Shown piece by piece: positions 8,105 to 16,611 of a stretch of DNA of 64,000 bases. The notes under the pieces were generated by a model. That model saw only the letters and a list, made by a program, of their open reading frames with translations. It searched no databases and was not told where the DNA came from. Origin of the DNA: Streptomyces cyanogenus (GTDB lineage: Bacteria; Actinomycetota; Actinomycetes; Streptomycetales; Streptomycetaceae). How positions within the stretch are numbered: the first letter of the stretch is position 1; the number at the start of each line of letters is the position of its first letter. The position numbers were made by a program, and so were the translations under genes. The stretch is taken from assembly GCF_017526105.1 (NCBI RefSeq), contig NZ_CP071839.1, positions 6,920,001 to 6,984,000 of the forward strand. Direction: 5' to 3'.

Positions 8105-9393
8105 GGCAGTATCCCCTTCAGCATCAGCTCGGCGAGGCCGAGGTCGACCCCGGCCGGGAGGCGGCGCGAACCGTTTCCCGTGCCGTAGGCGGCGGTGCAC
8201 ACCGGCGGGCACAGCAGGGTGCTGCCGTCGGAGGGCGCCGAGGGCGCGGGGGGCACGGACGGGGTGTCCGGCGGGGACGGCCTGGCCGGGAGGGACGGCA
8301 GTGACGGCACGGACGGCAGGGGGGTGGGCGTGGGGACGCCGGGAAGATCCGGGGCCTTGGGTGCCGGGGACCTCCCGCCCTTGCCCGGTCCGTCGTCGAC
8401 GTTGCCGTAGAGACCCGCCAGGTCCAGGTCGGCGGTGATCTTCAGGTTGACGTAGTCGCCCTTGATGGCGTCGGTGGCGTTGCGCGGGAACGGGTACGTG
8501 GTGAGGATCTCCAGCGAGTCGGGCAGGTCGTCGCCCGCCTTGTTCAGCTCCTGCAGGATGGGCCGGAGCTTCTTGAGGTCGGCGACGGTGTCGTCCCGGG
8601 AGGCGTTCACGACCCTGGTGCCGGTCTTGCCGAGCCTGGACAGGGCGGTGAGCATCTTCGTCAGGTCCCGGCGCTGGCCGGCCAGGGCCTTCAGTGCGGG
8701 CGGCATGGTGTCCACCGCCAGGGCGATCGTCTTCTTCTCCTTCCCCAGCCGCGCGGCCAGCCGGTCGACGCCCCTGAGCGCGCGCACGATCTCCGCCCGC
8801 TGGTCGTCGAGGCCGCCGAGGAAGGTGTCGAGCTGCTTCAACAGCGACCTGACCCGGTCCTCGCGACCGTCCAGGGCCTTGTTCAGCTCGACGGTGATCG
8901 TCTTCAGCTGGGCCACGCCGCCGCCGTTGAGCAGCGCGGACAGCGCCGACAGCACCTCCTCGACCTCCGGGTTGCGGCCGCTGCGGGACAGCGGGATGCG
9001 GTCGCCGTCGCGGAGCCGTCCCACGGGCGCGGTGCCGGCCGGGGCGGACAGGGCCACGTACTTCTCGCCGAGCATGCTGGTCTGCCTCAGGCCCGCGACC
9101 GCGTTGCCGGGCAGCTTCACCGAGTCGGCGATCCTGAGCCGCACGCGCGCGTGCCAGCCGTCCAGCTCCACCTTCTCGACCGCGCCCACGGTGACGTTGT
9201 CGACCTTGACCGCGGACTGCGGCACCAGGTCCAGTACGTCCATGAACTCGACCGTGACGTGGTAGGCGTGGCCGTCCGAGGCGGCCCCTCCGGGGAGCGG
9301 GAGGTCGTACCAGCCGTTGAACTCGCAGCCGGTCAGCAGCAGCGAGCCGACCACCGTCCAGGCGGCCACCCGCCCCGTGCGCCGTACGCTCAT
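8101..9393 (-). CDS. mceE: MCE family lipoprotein, MceE position
   Basis: This 430-residue protein has a lipoprotein signal peptide (RRTGRVAAWTVVGSLLLTGC, lipobox Cys23), as in mycobacterial MceE/LprK. The MCE domain follows (YHVTVEFMDVLDLVPQSAVKVDNVTVGAV, then GEKYVAL), then a helical region and, at about residues 330-390, a Pro/Ser-rich linker with PSVPSLPSLP-type repeats that echoes the tail of the nearby sigma factor. ATGA overlap with the stop of mceD fixes the start. Confidence 0.93.
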   Translation of the reverse strand: MSVRRTGRVAAWTVVGSLLLTGCEFNGWYDLPLPGGAASDGHAYHVTVEFMDVLDLVPQSAVKVDNVTVGAVEKVELDGWHARVRLRIADSVKLPGNAVAGLRQTSMLGEKYVALSAPAGTAPVGRLRDGDRIPLSRSGRNPEVEEVLSALSALLNGGGVAQLKTITVELNKALDGREDRVRSLLKQLDTFLGGLDDQRAEIVRALRGVDRLAARLGKEKKTIALAVDTMPPALKALAGQRRDLTKMLTALSRLGKTGTRVVNASRDDTVADLKKLRPILQELNKAGDDLPDSLEILTTYPFPRNATDAIKGDYVNLKITADLDLAGLYGNVDDGPGKGGRSPAPKAPDLPGVPTPTPLPSVPSLPSLPARPSPPDTPSVPPAPSAPSDGSTLLCPPVCTAAYGTGNGSRRLPAGVDLGLAELMLKGILP

Positions 9394-10499
9394 GCCCGTG
9401 CCCCCAGGATCCCGCCGAGGGTCCTGTCGACCGTGCCCGCCGTCGCCGGGACCGCCGGGACCTCGGGCAGTGAGGCGAAGAGCCTCTTCAGCCCGGCACA
9501 GTCGTCGTGGTCCTCCCCGGTCGTCTTCAGGACCGAGCACAGCAGCGACGCCGGATCCTGCGCCGTCTGCGCGTTGTTGCGGGTGTCGAGCGTGCCGGCC
9601 GCGGGGTTGTAGGCGTTCTGCAGGTTCGACAGGCCCGTGGGGGCGACGTCCAACAGCTCGGCCAGTGCCGCCCGTTGGCTGACGAGCACCTTGGTGACCC
9701 GGCTCAGCCCCTTCACGTCCCCGGTCAGCGCCTTCTTGTTGCCCTTCACGAAGCCGGACACGTCACCGAGCGCCGCTGCCAGGTACTTCAGCGCGGCCGC
9801 CAGGTCCTTGCGCTCGCCGGCCAGTTGCCCGGCCACGTCGGCGAGGTCGGTGTTGAACGACCGCACGCTCCGGTCGTCCGCCGCCAGTGCCGTGGTGAAC
9901 ACCTGAAGGTTGCGCACGGTCCCGAACAGGTCACCGCGCCCGTCCGACAGCGTGGTGACCGCCTGGGAGAGGTCCTCGACCGTCTGGTTGAGGTTCTCGC
10001 CCTGCCCCTGGAGGTTGTCCGCGCTCACCCCGAGCAGCCGGGAGAGCGAGCCCTTGTCGTTGGCGCCGTCCGGGCCCAGGGCCTCGGCGGTGCTGTGCAG
10101 GCTGTCGAAGATCCGGTCCAGCTCGACGGGGACGGCCGTACGGGACTCGGGGATGACGTCACCGTCCCGCAGCACCGCGCCCTTGCGGTACACCGGCAGC
10201 AGCTGCACGTAACGGTCGCTGACCACCGACGAGTTGACGATGGCGGCCTGCGCGTCCGCGGGGATCTTGCGGCCCTGGTCGTACTCCAGCTCCACCCGGA
10301 CCCGGCCGCCCTCCGGCGTGATCTTCGTGACCTCGCCGATGCGGACGCCGAGGACGCGGACGTCGGAGCCGGGGTAGATGCCGACGGTGCGCGGGAAGTA
10401 CGCGGTGACGCGGACCGGGTCCGGGCTCGGCCACAGGACCACGGCGAGCGCCGCGACGACACCGAGCGCGGTGCACAGGGCGAGGAGTCTGCGGGTCAT
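9390..10499 (-). CDS. mceD: MCE family protein, MceD position
   Basis: A 369-residue Mce subunit: N-terminal anchor (LLALCTALGVVAALAVVLW), MCE domain at about 28-115 (VRVTAYFPRTVGIYPGSDVRVLGVRIGEV; VSDRYVQLLP), then long predicted helices and a short C-terminus. It is probably one hexamer subunit of the periplasm-side conduit carrying lipids to the YrbE permease. ATGA overlap with mceC. Confidence 0.92.
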   Translation of the reverse strand: MTRRLLALCTALGVVAALAVVLWPSPDPVRVTAYFPRTVGIYPGSDVRVLGVRIGEVTKITPEGGRVRVELEYDQGRKIPADAQAAIVNSSVVSDRYVQLLPVYRKGAVLRDGDVIPESRTAVPVELDRIFDSLHSTAEALGPDGANDKGSLSRLLGVSADNLQGQGENLNQTVEDLSQAVTTLSDGRGDLFGTVRNLQVFTTALAADDRSVRSFNTDLADVAGQLAGERKDLAAALKYLAAALGDVSGFVKGNKKALTGDVKGLSRVTKVLVSQRAALAELLDVAPTGLSNLQNAYNPAAGTLDTRNNAQTAQDPASLLCSVLKTTGEDHDDCAGLKRLFASLPEVPAVPATAGTVDRTLGGILGARA

Positions 10500-11686
10500 C
10501 GGGTGCCTCCCGTCCGTGGCGTGACCGGGGCGGCGACCATGTTCTGGACGTAGGAGTCGAACCAGCGGCCGTTGCCCAGGGTGTTGGTGAAGAGCCGCAC
10601 GTACGGCGCGAGCAACCGGACGCTGCGGTCGAGGCTCTTCTGGTTGCGTTCGAGCATCGTCACGAAGGTGTGGAGGTTCTTCAGGGCGGGCCCGATCTCC
10701 TTGCTGTTGTCGTCGACCAGGCCGGACAGTTCGATGCCCAGCAGCGCCGAGCCGGTGAGCAGCTTGTGGATCGCCGCGCGCCGTTTGGCGATCTCCTTGA
10801 ACAACGCGTCGCCGTCCTCCACCAGCGCGGAGAAGTCCTTCGTGTGGTCCGCCAGCACCTTCGTGACTCCGTTCGCGTGGTCGAGGAGCCCGCGCAGCGC
10901 CTTGTCGCGGGCGGCGACGGTCCGGGAGATCCTCGACAGTCCCTTGATCGACGCCCGCACCTGTGCGGGCGAGTCCTGGAAAGTGACGGAGATCGTGTCC
11001 AGGGCCTTCGCCAGGCGGTCCGTGTCGACCTCCTCGGTGGTGGTGGTGAGATCGCTGAAGGCCTGGACGACGTCGTACGCCGACACGGTCCGCCGGAGCG
11101 GGATCTCGCTGCCCGGCCTCAGCTGCCCCGGCCCCTTCGGGTGCAGGGCGAGGTACTTGGCGCCGAGGATCGTCTTGACCCGGATCGACGCGCCCGTGCC
11201 GGTGCCGAACGCCGGGTCGCCCTTCACCTTGAAGGTGACCTTGACGTGGTCGCCGTCCAGGCCGACGTCCTCCACCTTGCCGACCTTGACCCCGGCGATC
11301 CGCACCTCGTCACCCGGCTTGAGCCCGCCCGCCTCCGAGAAGGCCGCGCTGTACGTCTCGCCGCCGCCGATCAGCGGCAGGCTGTCGGCGTTGAAGGCGG
11401 CGACCGTGAGCAGCGCGAGGAGGGTGAGGCCGACGGCGCCGATGACGACGGGGTTCCTCCGCCACTGCCGGAGGGGCGTGGCAGGTGACCCCGCACGGAA
11501 CGGCTTCGGGCGCGGGCGCCCCAGCCGGATCCCGGGCAGCTTGGGCGGCAGGACGCGCACCTTGACCAGGGGCTCGGGGCGGGGCTTGCGCATCGGCAGC
11601 CGGGGGAGTGCCGGCAGCCTGGGCGGCAGGACGCGCACCTTCACCAGGGGCTCGGGCCGGCGCTGCCGTGGGGCACGCAGTCTCAT
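10496..11686 (-). CDS. mceC: MCE family protein, MceC position, with repeated basic N-terminus
   Basis: A 396-residue Mce subunit. The first 75 or so residues are unusual: a basic, Pro-rich cytoplasmic extension containing PEPLVKVRVLPP twice, about 28 residues apart. Then come the anchor (NPVVIGAVGLTLLALLTVAAF), the MCE domain (YSAAFSEAGGLKPGDEVRIAGVKVGKV; LGAKYLALHPKGPG) and the helical region. The start overlaps the mceB stop by 4 bp. Confidence 0.92.
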   Translation of the reverse strand: MRLRAPRQRRPEPLVKVRVLPPRLPALPRLPMRKPRPEPLVKVRVLPPKLPGIRLGRPRPKPFRAGSPATPLRQWRRNPVVIGAVGLTLLALLTVAAFNADSLPLIGGGETYSAAFSEAGGLKPGDEVRIAGVKVGKVEDVGLDGDHVKVTFKVKGDPAFGTGTGASIRVKTILGAKYLALHPKGPGQLRPGSEIPLRRTVSAYDVVQAFSDLTTTTEEVDTDRLAKALDTISVTFQDSPAQVRASIKGLSRISRTVAARDKALRGLLDHANGVTKVLADHTKDFSALVEDGDALFKEIAKRRAAIHKLLTGSALLGIELSGLVDDNSKEIGPALKNLHTFVTMLERNQKSLDRSVRLLAPYVRLFTNTLGNGRWFDSYVQNMVAAPVTPRTGGTR

Positions 11687-12723
11687 CCGCCACACCTCGC
11701 CCGCGCCACGTGCAGCTCCGGGGTGATCACCTGCTTCGTCTTCGGCAGCACGATCCGTCCGTCGAAGTCGCAGAGGTAGAAGTTGAACCAGGAGCCGTAG
11801 GACGCCGTCCCGGTCAGCTTGTCGAGCTTGTTCGGCAGCCGTTGCAGGACGCCCTCCACGGTCTTCTCGTTGTCGTTCAGGGTTCCGGTGAGCTCGCCGA
11901 GCCCGGCGATGTCGTCCTTCAGCGGTGGACGCGCGTCCTTCAGCAGCCCCGCCGTCACCTGCGTGAGATCGCCGATGCTCACCAGGGACTTCCCGATGGG
12001 CCTGCGGTCGGCGGACAGCCCGGAGATCACCCGGCGCAGCTGTGTGAGCAGATCGGAGAAACGTGAACCGCGCTTGTCGAGCGTCCGAAGCACGGTGTTG
12101 AGGTTGTCGATCACCGAGCCGATCAGCCGGTCGCGGTCGGCGAGGGTCGTGGTCAGCGAGGCGGTGTGCGCGAGCAGGCTGTTCACCGTGCCGCCCTCGC
12201 CCTGGAGGGTCCGGATGATCTCGGTGGCGAGCTGGTTGACGTCGCTCGGGCTGAGCGCGGCGAACAGCGGCTTGAAGCCGTTCAGCAGGGCGTTGAGGTC
12301 CAGCGCCGGCCGGGTCCGGGACAGCGGGATGGTGCCGCCGGGCGGAAGACGCCGGGAGCCGTCGCCGGTGCCCTCGGTCAGCGCGATGTACCGCTGCCCG
12401 ACCAGGTTGCGGTAGCGGACGACCGCGTGGGTGCCCGCGAGCAGCGGCCGGTTCGTGGTCACGGTGAACGTGACCTCGGCCAGGGTCCGGTTCTTGATCC
12501 GGATGTCCTCGACCTCCCCGACCCGCACGCCGGCCACCCGGATGTCGTCCCCGGTCTCCAGCCCGGTCACGTCGGTGAACACCGCGTGGTAGCTGTCCTT
12601 CGGGGTGAAGGAGACGTTGACGATGGTGGCGGCCAGCAGGGCCGTCGCCGCCACCGTGACCAGTGCGAAGAGGCTGAACTTGATCAGCGGGGCGGCGGTC
12701 TGCCGGGCTCCTGCCCTGCTCAT
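11683..12723 (-). CDS. mceB: MCE family protein, MceB position
   Basis: A 346-residue Mce subunit with anchor (LIKFSLFALVTVAATALLAATIV), MCE domain (YHAVFTDVTGLETGDDIRVAGVRVGEV; LVGQRYIALTEG) and helices. It has two Cys near the C-terminus (NFYLCDFDG and ARCGG), a common MceB feature. ATGA overlap with mceA. Confidence 0.92.
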   Translation of the reverse strand: MSRAGARQTAAPLIKFSLFALVTVAATALLAATIVNVSFTPKDSYHAVFTDVTGLETGDDIRVAGVRVGEVEDIRIKNRTLAEVTFTVTTNRPLLAGTHAVVRYRNLVGQRYIALTEGTGDGSRRLPPGGTIPLSRTRPALDLNALLNGFKPLFAALSPSDVNQLATEIIRTLQGEGGTVNSLLAHTASLTTTLADRDRLIGSVIDNLNTVLRTLDKRGSRFSDLLTQLRRVISGLSADRRPIGKSLVSIGDLTQVTAGLLKDARPPLKDDIAGLGELTGTLNDNEKTVEGVLQRLPNKLDKLTGTASYGSWFNFYLCDFDGRIVLPKTKQVITPELHVARARCGG

Positions 12724-13967
12724 GCGACACTCACCGCCGTTCCGCGCGCGAGCGGCCCGAACAGCAGGGTCGCGACGGGCGGCACCTCGTCCGCGGGGAC
12801 GCCCAGGACGGGGGCCACGAGCGAGCCGACGGCCCGTTGCTCGGCCTCGGTGGCGGACACGTTGACACCTCCGGGAACAGCGCCGCCGGGAGTTCCGGCC
12901 GACGTACCGTCGTCGAGATGGGGTTTCGGCCCGGGCACCTGCGGATGCGGCAGCCCGCGGCAGTTCGGCCCCGACCGCTCGCCGTAGACCGGCTCCTCAC
13001 CGGGCCGGTAGGCGCCTTGGGGCCGTACGACCTCCAGGGTGATCCGCATCTCGCCGCCCCGGAACGCGTCCTCCGACGCCTTCTCCTGCCGGACCAGGCC
13101 CTGGAACAGGCACGGGTACTCGGGGGAGTAGCGGGCGAACAGCTCCAGCGTGGGGCGGGAGACCCGGCCCAGGGTGATCATCCGGTCGCCGTTGGCGGAC
13201 AGGAAGTCGTTCGCCGTGCCCGCCACGGCGGCGGTCGAGCGGAGTCCCGCCGCCAGTTGGTCCCGCTTCTCCACGATCGTCCGGCTGGTGGTGACCGTGC
13301 TGCGCAGGATCCGCATCAGGTCGGGCGCGGCGTCGCCGTACACCTCGGCGACGTCGGCGAAGCGCGCGATGTCCTCCTCGATCGACGGCAGGTGCGGGTT
13401 GAGGCGGCGCAGATAGCCCTCCACCCGGGTCAGGTTGTCGCCGATCCGGTCACCGCGGCCCTCCAGCGCGGTGGCGAACGCCGAGAGCGTGGCGTTCAGT
13501 TCGCCCGGCCTGACCGTGCGCAGCAGCGGCAGCAGGTCGTTCATCAGCTGCTGCACCTCGATGCCGGCCTTCGTACGGTCCTGGGTGATGACGTCGCCGG
13601 CGCGGATGGGACGGGCGGAGGAGTGGGCGGGCGCCACCAGGTCGACGTACTTCTCGCCGAACAGCGTCTTGGGCAGCAGGCGGGCGTGCACGTCGGAGGG
13701 GATGTACGTGACGTACCGCGGTGTGAGCGCGATGTCGAGGGTCGCCTTCCTGCCGTCCGCGTGCACCGCGCGCACCTCGCCGACCAGCAGCCCGCGCAGT
13801 TTGACGTCGGCCCGGGGATCGAGCTGGTTGCCGAGGGTGTCGGCCTCCAGGGTGATCCGTACGACGGGCGTGAACGCCTGCCGGTAGACGGCCACCGCGA
13901 GCGACAGCAGCAGGGTGAGCACGGCGAGGAACGCGATGCCGTACACCCTGAGCCTCCATCGGTGCAT
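12720..13967 (-). CDS. mceA: MCE family protein, MceA position
   Basis: A 415-residue Mce subunit, the first of six. Anchor (VYGIAFLAVLTLLLSLAVAVY), MCE domain (VRITLEADTLGNQLDPRADVKLRGLLVGEV; LFGEKYVDLV), helical region and a C-terminal segment with paired Cys (YPCLFQG and PNCRGLP). The ATG at 13967 is preceded by GGGGTGAGAG; a GTG two codons earlier (13973) is an equally plausible start. Twelve nt separate it from yrbEB. Confidence 0.92.
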   Translation of the reverse strand: MHRWRLRVYGIAFLAVLTLLLSLAVAVYRQAFTPVVRITLEADTLGNQLDPRADVKLRGLLVGEVRAVHADGRKATLDIALTPRYVTYIPSDVHARLLPKTLFGEKYVDLVAPAHSSARPIRAGDVITQDRTKAGIEVQQLMNDLLPLLRTVRPGELNATLSAFATALEGRGDRIGDNLTRVEGYLRRLNPHLPSIEEDIARFADVAEVYGDAAPDLMRILRSTVTTSRTIVEKRDQLAAGLRSTAAVAGTANDFLSANGDRMITLGRVSRPTLELFARYSPEYPCLFQGLVRQEKASEDAFRGGEMRITLEVVRPQGAYRPGEEPVYGERSGPNCRGLPHPQVPGPKPHLDDGTSAGTPGGAVPGGVNVSATEAEQRAVGSLVAPVLGVPADEVPPVATLLFGPLARGTAVSVA

Positions 13968-13978
13968 GTCCACTGCTC

Positions 13979-14803
13979 TCACCCCGCGATCCGTACGGTC
14001 GTGTTGGCGCCCCAGATCGCGAGGCTCAGGAAGAAGTCCAGGACGTTGACGGCGACGATCGAGGTCCGCACCGCCCGGCCCACCGCCACGCCGACGCCCG
14101 CCGGACCGCCGCTCGCGTAGTAGCCGTAGTAGCAGTGCACCAGGATGATCAGCACGGCGAAGACGATCACCTTGCCGAAGGACCACAGCACGTCCACCGG
14201 CGGCAGGTACTGGTGGAAGTAGTGGTCGTACGTGCCCGTCGACTGCCCGTAGTAGCCGGTGGTGATGGTGCGTGCGGCGAGGTAGGACGACAGCAGCCCG
14301 ATCACGTACAGCGGGATCACCGCGACGAAGCCGGCGATCATCCGGGTCGTCACCAGGAACGGCAGCGACGGCACGCCCATCACCTCCAGCGCGTCGGTCT
14401 CCTCGCTGATCCGCATCGCGCCGAGCTGCGCGGTGAACCCGGCACCGACCGTCGCGGACAGGGCCAGACCGGCCACCAGCGGGGCGATCTCCCGGGTGTT
14501 GAAGTACGCCGACAGGAACGCCACGAAGTTCGACGTGCCGAGCTGGTTCAGGGCCGCGTAGCCCTGGAGGCCGACCTCGGTGCCGGTGAAGAAGGACAGG
14601 AAGGCGATCACGCCGACCGTGCCACCGACGACGGCGAGCGCGCCCCGGCCGAAGCTCACCTCGGCGAGCAGCCGCAGGATCTCCTTCTTGTAGCGGCGCA
14701 GGCTGCGGCCGGTCCACGCCAGCGAGCGGCCGTAGAAGGACAGTTGGGTGCCCAGCTCTTCCAGTGAGCGCAAGGGGCGGTCGAGGACTTTCTGCGGTCT
14801 CAT
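13979..14803 (-). CDS. yrbEB: MlaE/YrbE permease B of the Mce importer
   Basis: A 274-residue ABC permease with about five or six membrane segments and the family motif GLALSATVGAGFTAQLGAMRISEETDALEVMGV (a coupling-helix region shared by MlaE). It forms the inner-membrane channel with YrbEA and the ATPase. Three nt separate it from yrbEA. Confidence 0.93.
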   Translation of the reverse strand: MRPQKVLDRPLRSLEELGTQLSFYGRSLAWTGRSLRRYKKEILRLLAEVSFGRGALAVVGGTVGVIAFLSFFTGTEVGLQGYAALNQLGTSNFVAFLSAYFNTREIAPLVAGLALSATVGAGFTAQLGAMRISEETDALEVMGVPSLPFLVTTRMIAGFVAVIPLYVIGLLSSYLAARTITTGYYGQSTGTYDHYFHQYLPPVDVLWSFGKVIVFAVLIILVHCYYGYYASGGPAGVGVAVGRAVRTSIVAVNVLDFFLSLAIWGANTTVRIAG

Positions 14804-14806
14804 CGG

Positions 14807-15577
14807 CTAACCCCTCTGCGGGACGACCTGGAAGTACACCGCGGTCATCACGAAGTTGGTCACGAACAGCAACATGAAGGTGATCACCACGGACTGGTTG
14901 ACGGCGTCGCCCACGCCCTTCGGGCCGCCCTTCGCGGTGAGCCCCTTGTGGGAGGCGACGATCGCGGCGATCGCCCCGAACACCAGCGCCTTGATCTCGG
15001 CCGCCCACAGGTCGGACAGCTGGGCGAGAGTGGTGAAGGACGCCAGGTAGGCGCCGGGGGTGCCGTTCTGCAGGATGACGTTGAAGAAGTAGCCGCCCGC
15101 CACGCCGACCACCGACACCAGGCCGTTGAGCAGCACGGCCACGACCATCGACGCCAGTACGCGCGGTACGACGAGCCGGTGGATCGGGTCGATGCCGAGC
15201 ACCTGCATCGCGTCGATCTCGTCCCGGATCCTGCGCGCCCCGAGGTCGGCACAGATCGCCGTACCGCCCGCGCCCGCGATCAGCAGGGCGGTGACGATCG
15301 GCGAGGCCTCGCGCAGCACGGCGAGCACGGACGCGGCACCGGAGAAGGACTGCGCGCCCAGCTGCCGGGTCAGGCTGCCGATCTGCAGCGCGATGACCGC
15401 CCCGAACGGGATCGAGACCAGTGCCGTCGGCAGGATCGTGACGCTCGCCACGAACCACGCCTGCTGGATGAACTCCCGTGCCTGGAAGGGCCGCCGGGGC
15501 AGGGCGCGCAGGACGTCCAGCGCCATCGCGAACAGGTTGCCCGAGTGTCTGAGCGCACCCGTCGGGGAGAGCCTCAT
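14807..15577 (-). CDS. yrbEA: MlaE/YrbE permease A of the Mce importer
   Basis: A 256-residue permease paralogous to the next gene, with ALLIAGAGGTAICADLGARRIRDEIDAMQVLGIDPI as the MlaE signature. Translation is coupled to the ATPase gene by a 4-bp overlap. Membrane segments at about 45-70, 90-115, 140-175, 190-215 and 230-250 are inferred from hydrophobicity. Confidence 0.93.
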   Translation of the reverse strand: MRLSPTGALRHSGNLFAMALDVLRALPRRPFQAREFIQQAWFVASVTILPTALVSIPFGAVIALQIGSLTRQLGAQSFSGAASVLAVLREASPIVTALLIAGAGGTAICADLGARRIRDEIDAMQVLGIDPIHRLVVPRVLASMVVAVLLNGLVSVVGVAGGYFFNVILQNGTPGAYLASFTTLAQLSDLWAAEIKALVFGAIAAIVASHKGLTAKGGPKGVGDAVNQSVVITFMLLFVTNFVMTAVYFQVVPQRG

Positions 15578-16503
15578 GCGCCCGTCACCCCCGTCCCGTG
15601 CAGTTCGGCCTCCCGTCGCGCGATCGCCTCCCAGCGGGGCGAGCGCGCGATTCCGGGGCTCGGCAGCAGGCGGGGAGTCAGTGGCCGTGGCGCGCCGTCC
15701 TCCTCCATCTCGGCCAGCTCCTGCTCGACCTGGGCCGCGTCCTTCTCCTCCGCCATGCCGATCGGCCCCTGCACCCGGCCGTTCAGGAACTGCCGTACGA
15801 CGGGTTCCTCACTGGCCAGCAGCTGCTCGCGAGGCCCGAACATCACCAGCTCCCGCCGGAACAGCAGCCCGATGTTGTCGGGCACCTGGCGGGCCGAGGC
15901 GATGTCGTGGGTGACGATCAGGAAGGTGGCGTCGATCTGTGCGTTGAGATCGACGATGAGCTGGTTGAGGTAGGCCACGCGCACCGGGTCGAGACCCGAG
16001 TCCGGCTCGTCGAACAGGATGATCTCCGGGTCGAGGACCAGGGCCCGGGCGAGCCCGGCCCGCTTGCGCATACCGCCGGAGATCTCGCCGGGCAGCTTCC
16101 CCTCCGCGCCGATCAGCCCGACCATGTCCATCTTCTCCAGGACGATCCGCCTGATCTCGCTCTCGGACCTGCGGGTGTGCTCGCGCAGCGGAAAGGCGAT
16201 GTTGTCGTACAGGTTCATCGAGCCGAACAGCGCGCCGTCCTGGAACAGCACCCCGAACAGCTTCCGCACCTCGTACAGGTCACGTTCGCGCAGGCGCGTG
16301 ATGTCCCGGCCCGCCACTTTGACCGAGCCGCGCCCCGGCTTCAGCAGCCCGACGAGCGTCTTGAGGAACACCGACTTGCCCGTCCCCGAGGGGCCGAGCA
16401 GCACCGAGACCTCCCCGGCGGGCAGCGTCAGCGAGACGTCCTCCCAGATGACCTGTTGGCCGAAGGACTTGGTCAGCCCTTCCACACAGATCTCGACACC
16501 CAT
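15574..16503 (-). CDS. ABC ATPase of the Mce importer (MlaF/Mkl type)
   Basis: A 309-residue ATPase that energises the YrbE permeases. Walker A GPSGTGKS (37-44), signature SGGMRKRAGLARA (142-154), Walker B ILFDEPDSGLDP (162-173) and switch His in VTHDIAS. The C-terminal extension of about 50 residues carries an acidic helix (EEKDAAQVEQELAEMEED). First gene of the operon: a two-box promoter shared with the lytic transglycosylase gene lies 37 nt upstream. Confidence 0.95.
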   Translation of the reverse strand: MGVEICVEGLTKSFGQQVIWEDVSLTLPAGEVSVLLGPSGTGKSVFLKTLVGLLKPGRGSVKVAGRDITRLRERDLYEVRKLFGVLFQDGALFGSMNLYDNIAFPLREHTRRSESEIRRIVLEKMDMVGLIGAEGKLPGEISGGMRKRAGLARALVLDPEIILFDEPDSGLDPVRVAYLNQLIVDLNAQIDATFLIVTHDIASARQVPDNIGLLFRRELVMFGPREQLLASEEPVVRQFLNGRVQGPIGMAEEKDAAQVEQELAEMEEDGAPRPLTPRLLPSPGIARSPRWEAIARREAELHGTGVTGA

Positions 16504-16539
16504 CCGGTTCCACCCTTCGCCCGTGGAGCAGCTCCGACA

Positions 16540-16573
16540 TCTGCTCTACGGGGAGGGGCGGGGCGTCCGTCGC
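16540..16573 (-). promoter_or_regulatory. Putative sigma-specific promoter of the mce operon
   Basis: On the minus strand GCGACGGACG, 14 nt, then GTAGAGCAGA. Exactly the same boxes and spacing recur at 18815-18848, before the gene on the other side of the sigma factor. The proximal box ends 37 nt before the ATPase start codon, a normal -10 position. The recogniser is inferred to be the sigma factor encoded between them. Confidence 0.65.
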
Positions 16574-16611
16574 GGCGGCCACGAGATTTTTCCGGCCGCG
16601 TCCCCGGCGGG

